Positions 1-4,549 of a stretch of 14,223 nucleotides of DNA are shown piece after piece. The position numbers and the translations under genes were made by a program. Below the pieces are notes generated by a model, which was not told where the DNA came from, did not search any database, and was given only the letters and a program-made list of their open reading frames with translations. Origin of the DNA: an uncultured Methanobrevibacter sp. (lineage in GTDB: Archaea; Methanobacteriota; Methanobacteria; Methanobacteriales; Methanobacteriaceae); NCBI GenBank assembly GCA_902782595.1, contig CACZNW010000141.1, positions 1 to 14,223 of the forward strand. Direction: 5' to 3'. Position 1 is the first letter of the stretch; each line of letters starts with the position of its first letter.

Positions 1-105
1 AAAAAGAGGATTGTGGAGTACACTTATGCACAAAAAAGATGTTTGGACAAAAAACCGAAAAAAGGAGCATTCAACTTGACAGTCCCGTGTCATGATGTAA
101 TTTAA
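1..105 (+). CDS. Possible C-terminal tail of a gene entering from the left edge (unrecognised)
   Basis: Reading from base 1 the frame is open for 34 codons and stops at TAA 103-105. The translation is basic (Lys/Arg-rich) and ends in VPCHDVI. I do not recognise it. A second frame starting at base 2 is also open, as far as TGA at 77-79, so the reading frame is not decided by the sequence. A transposase tail is conceivable because of its basic character, but no terminal inverted repeat or target duplication can be paired inside the window. It may also be non-coding. Confidence is low. Confidence 0.25.
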   Translation, partial: KKRIVEYTYAQKRCLDKKPKKGAFNLTVPCHDVI

Positions 106-367
106 ATAATATAAGTGTCTAAAATAATATTTGACAATGACAAGTTTAATAATTTTTTCAGCTATAATCAAGCTAAAAAATCAAATATTGTTGTTGTATA
201 AACCTTCCTGATTGAAATAATTTCCGGGAGGCCATATCTAAGAGTGCATAGCGCATAATAAAAATCGTAGGAATTACGATGCAGTAATTTCCTAAAAAAC
301 TTTTTTAGGTTTGCAAATCCCTTTTTTTGAGGGGAATATTCAAAGCAGACTAATTAGGGACAATATT
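106..367. other. Gene-free region before coaD with repeats and hairpins
   Basis: About 260 bases without a convincing gene. The sequence is AT-rich with TATA-like stretches at 107-114 and 197-202 (TATAAA). Scattered TGACA/TGTCA units occur at 76-142 and several hairpins at 203-309, which are listed separately. A transcript starting about 25 bases after the 197-202 box would give coaD a structured leader of roughly 140 bases, or the region could encode a short non-coding RNA ending at the hairpin at 291-309. No tRNA-like or C/D-box layout with correctly spaced boxes was found. Confidence 0.5.
264..309 (+). promoter_or_regulatory. Competing hairpins in the coaD leader (attenuator- or riboswitch-like)
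   Basis: Three helices can be drawn by eye. Helix A pairs ATCGTA 264-269 with TACGAT 275-280 around a 5-base loop. Helix B pairs GGAATTAC 270-277 with GTAATTTCC 284-292, with one bulged T and a 6-base loop. Helix C pairs CCTAAAAAA 291-299 with TTTTTTAGG 301-309 around one base. B uses bases needed by both A and C, so B excludes A and C, while A and C can coexist. C carries a T-run like an intrinsic terminator. A role in controlling coaD is inference; no known riboswitch family was recognised. Confidence 0.35.
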
Positions 368-838
368 ATGAATTCTAAAAGATATAAAAAAGTGGCTGTT
401 GGTGGAACTTTCGACAAGTTTCATGATGGACATAAAAAATTATTATCCACTGCTTTTGAAATAGGAGAGATTATCGAAATCGGCGTTACTTCTGATGCTT
501 TCGGAGGATTAAAAGGTGATATTGATCCTTGTAAAGTGAGAATGACCAATCTTAAATCTTTCTTTTTGGATAAAACTAATTTTGTTGTTGTTCCATTGGA
601 TGACCCTTACGGCACCACTATTTATGATGAAGATTTTGACGCAATTGTTGTTAGTGAGGAGACTGAACCAACTGCAGTTAAAATTAATAAGATTAGAATT
701 TCTAAAGGTATGAATCCTCTGGATATTGTTGTGGTTAGTTTTGTATTGGCCTATGATGGAAATCCCATATCTTCTACACGAATTAGAAGTGGTGAAATTA
801 ATCAGAATGGGAAATTCATTGAATTTTCAAAAAAATAA
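368..838 (+). CDS. coaD: Archaeal phosphopantetheine adenylyltransferase
   Basis: The enzyme transfers AMP from ATP to 4'-phosphopantetheine, giving dephospho-CoA, the penultimate step of CoA synthesis in the cytoplasm. The 156-residue product has the nucleotidyltransferase HxGH signature near its N-terminus (GGTFDKFHDGH, residues 12-22) and the ISSTRIR motif near its C-terminus (134-140). The layout and length match the archaeal PPAT family rather than bacterial CoaD. The frame extends upstream to a TTG at 311, but the family begins just before the KVAVGGTFD strand, so the ATG at 368 is chosen; only a weak AGGGA lies upstream of it. The gene stands alone: the ferredoxin gene starts 50 bases later after a T-rich stretch. 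The leader contains competing hairpins, so post-initiation control is possible. Confidence 0.9.
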   Translation: MNSKRYKKVAVGGTFDKFHDGHKKLLSTAFEIGEIIEIGVTSDAFGGLKGDIDPCKVRMTNLKSFFLDKTNFVVVPLDDPYGTTIYDEDFDAIVVSEETEPTAVKINKIRISKGMNPLDIVVVSFVLAYDGNPISSTRIRSGEINQNGKFIEFSKK

Positions 839-888
839 TTGACATTTTAAATAAAAATTATTTTTTTAATCATATTTGAGGTGGTTAT
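839..888. promoter_or_regulatory. T-rich coaD terminator and ferredoxin ribosome binding site
   Basis: This 50-base gap contains a TTTTTTT run (861-867), suited to archaeal U-tract termination of coaD, and then GAGGTGG at 878-884, a strong ribosome binding site four bases before the ferredoxin ATG at 889. A TAAATAAAA stretch at 849-857 could act as a weak TATA box, but its distance from the start would make a very short leader. Readthrough from coaD therefore cannot be excluded. Confidence 0.4.
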
Positions 889-1080
889 ATGGCAGTAAAA
901 ATCGATTCTGATTTATGCGGACATATAGAAAATTGTCCTGTACAAGGTTTATGCATTAAACTTTGTGAACAGGGAGCAATCATTGAAGAAAACGGAGATG
1001 TTGCAATCGTTCCGGAAAACTGTGATGATTGTGATTTGTGTATTCAAAATTGTCCGAATCAAGCTATATCCAAAGCATGA
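889..1080 (+). CDS. Two-[4Fe-4S] ferredoxin
   Basis: A 63-residue cytoplasmic ferredoxin. Eight cysteines suit two [4Fe-4S] clusters. The second motif is canonical (C45-x2-C48-x2-C51-x3-C55-P). The first is stretched (C10-x5-C16-x5-C22-x3-C26), so one cluster loop is larger than in clostridial-type ferredoxins and the cluster may have a shifted potential. The start is supported by GAGGTGG four bases upstream. The gene lies 8 bases before the FwdF-like polyferredoxin, so the two are almost certainly one transcript and may pass electrons to each other. FwdG of the formylmethanofuran dehydrogenase is a two-cluster ferredoxin of similar size, but I cannot assign this protein to FwdG or to a hydrogenase ferredoxin from sequence alone. 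Confidence 0.85.
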   Translation: MAVKIDSDLCGHIENCPVQGLCIKLCEQGAIIEENGDVAIVPENCDDCDLCIQNCPNQAISKA

Positions 1081-1083
1081 GGG
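1079..1083 (+). promoter_or_regulatory. Ribosome binding site that fixes the polyferredoxin start
   Basis: GAGGG at 1079-1083 overlaps the last bases of the ferredoxin gene and lies five bases before the ATG at 1089. It favours that ATG over the ATG at 1077, which overlaps the ferredoxin stop as ATGA, and over the GTG at 1038, which lies inside the ferredoxin gene. Confidence 0.6.
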
Positions 1084-1088
1084 ATAAT

Positions 1089-2099
1089 ATGTTTAATATT
1101 GAGAGGAGTGGTGAGGAACACCGTAATTTGACTTACAAAGATAAAAACTGTGTGGGTTGTGGAATATGTGTTGAAGTGTGCCCGACTGAGTCTTTAAGAT
1201 TGGGGCCACGGGTTCCAATTGCGCGTGGTTTAATAGAAATGGATTTGGTTTCCATTAATGAAAATTCATGTGTGTTTTGCGGATTATGTTCACTAGCCTG
1301 TCCATTTGATTCATTATCATTAACTGTTGATGGAATTGACATTAAAAATATTGATTCATATCCGGTTTGGGATGTCGAATCCGGAATAAATGATGAAGAA
1401 TGTATCTATTGTGGCAGATGTTATTCTATCTGTCCAAGGGATTCAATATTATTTGAAAGAAAACTTCCTGACCCTGCTGATTTGGTCAGAGGAGAAATTG
1501 ACATTGACAGCAATCAATGTATTTACTGTTCTTTCTGTGCAGAAATGTGTCCTACAGGAGCTATTGCAATTAAAAATATTCCGGCATCAAGCAGTGACTT
1601 AGTTAATAATTCAATTGAGGTGGATGTTTCAAAATGTGTTTTCTGTGGGATTTGTAAAAAAATCTGTCCTGAAAATGCAGTTAGAGAAATCTGTTCAACT
1701 TGTATGTTGTGGGATGAAATCCAACCTCCTGTAATTAGGGGTGAAGCAATTATTTCTGAGGAATCCTGCGTATACTGTTCATGGTGTTCTGAAATATGTC
1801 CGGTTGATGCAATTACGATTACTAAACCTTTTGATGGAAAACTGGAATTAATAGAGTCTGATGAAAAAATATGCAGGGGAGATTCCTGTCATGCATGTCG
1901 GGATGTATGCCAATGTAGGGCTGTTGAAATTGTTGATGGAAAATCCGTTACTAATTTGGACTTCTGTAACCTGTGCGGAGCCTGTGTAACTGCATGTCCC
2001 CAGGATATTAGAATTTTATCAAGAACCGCTATGAAACTAAACAATATTAATTCAGAATCATGGAATGAAATATTGAATACATTATTAATTGGAAAATAG
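1089..2099 (+). CDS. fwdF: Polyferredoxin, FwdF-like (formylmethanofuran dehydrogenase electron-transfer subunit)
   Basis: The 336-residue protein has eight four-cysteine motifs, starting near residues 21, 61, 105, 144, 183, 227, 262 and 293. Seven are canonical CxxCxxCxxxCP. The seventh is atypical (CRGDSCHACRDVCQC, spacing C-x4-C-x2-C-x3-C, with no proline). An extra CSTC pair sits at about 202-205. Eight clusters, this length, the N-terminal ERSGEEHR and the GPRVPIARGL and RKLPDPADLVRGE linkers match my recollection of FwdF, the polyferredoxin wiring of tungsten formylmethanofuran dehydrogenase, which reduces CO2 to formylmethanofuran. No catalytic fwd gene (A, B, C, D) is in the window; only the small ferredoxin precedes it. 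EhaP/Q or EhbK-type hydrogenase polyferredoxins are the alternative assignment. The polyferredoxin call is sure; the FwdF identity is likely. Confidence 0.8.
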   Translation: MFNIERSGEEHRNLTYKDKNCVGCGICVEVCPTESLRLGPRVPIARGLIEMDLVSINENSCVFCGLCSLACPFDSLSLTVDGIDIKNIDSYPVWDVESGINDEECIYCGRCYSICPRDSILFERKLPDPADLVRGEIDIDSNQCIYCSFCAEMCPTGAIAIKNIPASSSDLVNNSIEVDVSKCVFCGICKKICPENAVREICSTCMLWDEIQPPVIRGEAIISEESCVYCSWCSEICPVDAITITKPFDGKLELIESDEKICRGDSCHACRDVCQCRAVEIVDGKSVTNLDFCNLCGACVTACPQDIRILSRTAMKLNNINSESWNEILNTLLIGK

Positions 2100-2113
2100 A
2101 GAGTTTGACTCTC
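2099..2113. terminator. Hairpin shared by convergent fwdF-like and pilin-like genes
   Basis: GAGAGT (2099-2104) pairs perfectly with ACTCTC (2108-2113) around a TTG loop. The first base is the last base of the polyferredoxin stop codon. T-rich sequence follows on the plus strand (ATTTTCAGATTTTATTT). On the minus strand it lies just past the stop of the downstream pilin-like gene at 2119. It is well placed to end or protect both messages. Confidence 0.55.
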
Positions 2114-2118
2114 CATTT

Positions 2119-2301
2119 TCAGATTTTATTTATTATATAATCTCTTTCTTCTTTTAACAATCCTTTTAGATTGTTTTGTGTTTTATTGGTTATATTTGAC
2201 ATATAACTTCCAACAAGGAGCACAATAACGATTAATCCTCCGATTATCAGGATTAATTCGGCACTTCCCTGTCCTTTATTGTCGAGTTTTTTTCTATACA
2301 T
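2119..2301 (-). CDS. Pilin-like protein with class III signal peptide (second of a pair)
   Basis: A 60-residue secreted or membrane-anchored protein. A short basic leader ends in DNKG, followed by QGSAELILIIGG and a hydrophobic helix to about residue 33. This is the archaeal class III (type IV pilin-like) signal: prepilin peptidase of the EppA/FlaK type is expected to cut between G and Q, and the helix then packs in a pilus core. The rest (about 25 residues) is polar and charged. The frame opens upstream at 2346, but the ATG at 2301 gives a typical short leader. It overlaps the end of the upstream pilin gene by 8 bases (ATGTATAG) with no obvious ribosome binding site, which suggests translational coupling. 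The peptidase and assembly ATPase genes are not in the window. Confidence 0.7.
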   Translation of the reverse strand: MYRKKLDNKGQGSAELILIIGGLIVIVLLVGSYMSNITNKTQNNLKGLLKEERDYIINKI

Positions 2302-2500
2302 GGGTTCTGTTGTCAAGTATGGTGTTTCTAACATCAATGATGTCATCTTTTGCTTTTAAACTGACATCGCTTGTGTTCATGTATGATCTGTATATGGTTA
2401 ATGCAAGTAATGCAATAACAATAACTCCTCCGAACAGAAGAATGTATTCTGCTGCACCTTGACCGGAATTTTCTTTGAAGAATTTTTTCATTTTTTTCAT
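2294..2500 (-). CDS. Pilin-like protein with class III signal peptide (first of a pair)
   Basis: A 68-residue pilin-like protein. After a lysine-rich leader ending in ENSG it has QGAAEYILLFGG and a hydrophobic helix, the class III signal seen in archaeal type IV pilins and small adhesins. Cleavage is expected between G and Q. The body after cleavage is only about 55 residues, so it would be a minor or very small pilin. It is clearly a paralogue of the next gene: G-Q-G-x-A-E-x-I-L and G-G-x-I-V-I are shared. The chosen ATG at 2500 lies six bases after GGTG (2510-2507). GTG 2509 and ATG 2491 are also possible because a 9-base repeat makes three nested starts. Its end overlaps the start of the second gene. 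Confidence 0.7.
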   Translation of the reverse strand: MKKMKKFFKENSGQGAAEYILLFGGVIVIALLALTIYRSYMNTSDVSLKAKDDIIDVRNTILDNRTHV

Positions 2501-2509
2501 TTTTTTCAC
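2483..2509 (-). repeat. Three 9-base tandem repeats creating nested start codons
   Basis: Three units of TTTTTTCAT (plus-strand view) occur at 2483-2491, 2492-2500 and 2501-2509; the last ends in CAC. On the coding strand each adds one start codon (ATG, ATG, GTG) and two lysines to the pilin leader. A change in copy number would keep frame and alter only the basic n-region of the signal peptide. Confidence 0.6.
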
Positions 2510-2684
2510 CAGTTTTATTTTGGATTTTTTACTATATTAATATTACTATTTTTCAAAAAAGTATTACTAAATTGCATTTTCAGGGTGTTTCTTTTCCTAT
2601 TTTTCCATTAACTTTATAAATGGTGTTGTATATACTTTATAATAGTTAAATAATAGAGTGATAATAATTGATAAGGGTGAAAAC
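2510..2684. promoter_or_regulatory. Divergent promoter region between pilin pair and membrane PLD-like gene
   Basis: A 175-base AT-rich spacer between two diverging transcripts. For the rightward gene, TTTATAAA at 2613-2620 is a good archaeal TATA box, predicting a start near 2643. For the leftward pilins, the AT-only stretch at 2531-2547 (ACTATATTAATATTACT) is a TATA candidate. GGTGA at 2676-2680 is four bases before GTG 2685 and supports that start over the GTG at 2658. No gene is seen in the spacer. Confidence 0.45.
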
Positions 2685-3830
2685 GTGGGAAATACAATAA
2701 AATTAGTTACAGGTTTTATTTTATTTGTAATTGGTGTTCTCATTGCATATGAGGCAAGTGTATATAATCTGATAGATATTCTTTTAATTGTTGGTTTTAT
2801 TATCTCAATTGCTGGAATTATCTTAATAATCAGTTATTTTGTTGATGCGAATGCTGACAGAACATCTAATATGATTAAAGACTTTTTAATATCTCGTGAA
2901 GTGAGTAATTCTCCTTTCAGATCAAGTAAAAAATCAAATTCTGAAGGACCATTAAAAGTTCGTAGAGATTATGATGATTATGAAGATGCAGGTCATGAGG
3001 GGTATACTGCTTCTTATGACGATGAATATTATGAAGATTCCTATGATGAGTCTAAACATGTCTTAACCAGACCTCCGGAATCTGAATATGAGGATAATGT
3101 TGACAGGCAACTTAATTTCACTCCTCATTACGGTAAGCCGATGAAAGTAACAAGGGCTCCCAGAAGACGTGAGGATGAATATTATGATGAAGAGATTTCT
3201 GAATTCATTGTTGAACCAAATAATAATTCCGGTGAAATCCAGGAGGCTTTAGCTCAAGAAGAACCTGTTGTCGAACCGGTAATCAACACTCAAAGGGAAG
3301 TTGAGCCGGAGGTTGCAGCAAGGGAAATAAAAATCGATGTTAACGATCCCGAAAGTCTGCCGGTTCCAAAATCACTTAACAGTTATGTAATTGCTGATGG
3401 CTGTGTTTTAACTTCTCAGGAAGCATTTGATAATCTGGCTGTTAATGTTACTAAAGAAATTATGCTTGAAATTCCTTCCTTAAATGATTTATCAGACAGA
3501 TTCCTCTCTCATGTACCGACAATTTATTCCAGAGTAATTATAAATGAGTTTGATGTATCAGATATGTCTTATATGTTTTTAATTTCTTCACTTTTAAAAC
3601 AGGGAGTTCATATTAAGACAGTTCCTAAAGTTCATTCAATTAATCTGATTACTGATGATTCCCATGCAATGATTATCTCAGAAGGTAAAGGCAGTATGGA
3701 ATATGGTGCAATTTACAATGATAGAAATTCCATTTCAAATATCCGTGCAGATTTCGAAAGGACTTGGAATATCGCATCCAATTTGGATGAAAGCATTATA
3801 ATGAATGCTGCATCTGTTGGAGGGAAATAA
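2685..3830 (+). CDS. Two-TM membrane protein with acidic linker and degenerate PLD-like domain
   Basis: Unrecognised 381-residue protein. Two transmembrane helices lie at about 5-24 and 29-52. A long low-complexity linker (about 55-225) follows, rich in Asp, Glu and Tyr, with runs such as YDDYEDAG and YDDEYYEDSYDE. A folded domain follows at about 232-375. In it, H317-x-I319-x4-D324 resembles the HxKxxxxD signature of phospholipase D-like domains with Lys replaced by Ile. The closing ADFERTWNIAS resembles the end of PLD-like and TrmB-type ligand-binding domains. I infer a membrane-anchored sensor or scaffold with an inactive PLD-like fold, cytoplasmic if both termini face inward. GTG 2685 is chosen for its GGTGA site. 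The stop overlaps the hydrolase start (TAATG), so the two are probably coupled. Confidence 0.6.
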   Translation: MGNTIKLVTGFILFVIGVLIAYEASVYNLIDILLIVGFIISIAGIILIISYFVDANADRTSNMIKDFLISREVSNSPFRSSKKSNSEGPLKVRRDYDDYEDAGHEGYTASYDDEYYEDSYDESKHVLTRPPESEYEDNVDRQLNFTPHYGKPMKVTRAPRRREDEYYDEEISEFIVEPNNNSGEIQEALAQEEPVVEPVINTQREVEPEVAAREIKIDVNDPESLPVPKSLNSYVIADGCVLTSQEAFDNLAVNVTKEIMLEIPSLNDLSDRFLSHVPTIYSRVIINEFDVSDMSYMFLISSLLKQGVHIKTVPKVHSINLITDDSHAMIISEGKGSMEYGAIYNDRNSISNIRADFERTWNIASNLDESIIMNAASVGGK

Positions 3831-4549
3831 TGGAAATCAGATGGCTGGGGCATTCCGCCTTTGAAATTATTAGTGATGACAACGTCAGGATTTTAATTGA
3901 TCCGTTTATCAGCAACAATCCTTCCTGTGATGTTCCTGTTGAAGAATTAAATCCTGATATTATTTTACTTACTCACGGACATTCCGATCATTTCGGTGAT
4001 GCTTTAGAAATTTCAAACAGCACTAACGCTCCTATCGCATGTATTCATGAAATATCACTCTTTTTAGCAAAACAGGGGATAAGAAACATTGGTGTTAACA
4101 TAGGAGGCTCATTCATATTCAGAAACGTTAAGTTTACAATGCTTGATGCCAAACACTCCTCTGACATTGATGTTGTTGACGAAACCGTACCGGGAGGAGT
4201 TGCCGCAAGTTTTCTAATAACTTTTGAAGACGGCACTAAATTTTATCACTGTGGAGATACAGGTTTATTTGGCGATATGAAAAATGTAATTGGTGCAATA
4301 TATAAACCTGATGTTGTGATGGTGCCGATTGGTGACAAGTTTACCATGGGTCCTTTTGAAGCGGCACTGGCTTCAATGTGGATGAATCCAAAGGTTGTTA
4401 TTCCAATGCATTATAACACATTTCCGCCTATTGAACAGGACCCTGCAATATTTGCCAATTTCGTAAGCCAGTTCAATCCAAATATTGATGTTGTGGTCAT
4501 GAATCCTAATGAATATTTTGAATTTAATCCTGAAGATTATCAGGATTAA
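3830..4549 (+). CDS. UPF0173 metal-dependent hydrolase (metallo-beta-lactamase fold)
   Basis: A 239-residue cytoplasmic MBL-fold protein whose length and ends fit the UPF0173 family. The N-terminus has the family's IRWLGHSAFEI strand. The metal-binding motif is LTHGHSDHFGDA with H49, H51, D53 and H54. Further ligands are likely H109, D143 (CGDTGLFGD) and H194 (MHYNTFPPI). This set suits a two-metal site that hydrolyses an unknown ester, lactone or nucleotide-like substrate. The start ATG overlaps the preceding stop (TAATG), with GGAGG at 3819-3823 upstream. The end overlaps the end of rqcH on the other strand by four bases. The substrate is not known for the family, and the coupled membrane protein is the only contextual clue. 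Confidence 0.85.
   Translation: MEIRWLGHSAFEIISDDNVRILIDPFISNNPSCDVPVEELNPDIILLTHGHSDHFGDALEISNSTNAPIACIHEISLFLAKQGIRNIGVNIGGSFIFRNVKFTMLDAKHSSDIDVVDETVPGGVAASFLITFEDGTKFYHCGDTGLFGDMKNVIGAIYKPDVVMVPIGDKFTMGPFEAALASMWMNPKVVIPMHYNTFPPIEQDPAIFANFVSQFNPNIDVVVMNPNEYFEFNPEDYQD

Noticed and set aside
1..105. Transposase remnant
   Set aside because: Two frames are open, no family motif is visible and no inverted repeat pair is seen, so it was kept only as a low-confidence CDS tail.
311..367. N-terminal extension of CoaD from a TTG at 311
   Set aside because: It adds 19 residues ahead of the conserved KVAVGGTFD strand, overlaps the end of the hairpin region and has no ribosome binding site.
1038..1088. 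Earlier starts for the polyferredoxin (GTG 1038, ATG 1077)
   Set aside because: They lie inside or on the end of the ferredoxin gene, and GAGGG is spaced for ATG 1089.
1390..1602. Open frame inside the polyferredoxin gene
   Set aside because: It is an out-of-frame shadow of the cysteine-rich gene, with no ribosome binding site or family resemblance.
2231..2257. Perfect 9-base inverted repeat within the second pilin-like gene
   Set aside because: It falls in the hydrophobic-helix codons, where AT-rich Ile/Leu/Gly codons easily mirror each other; no further sign of function.
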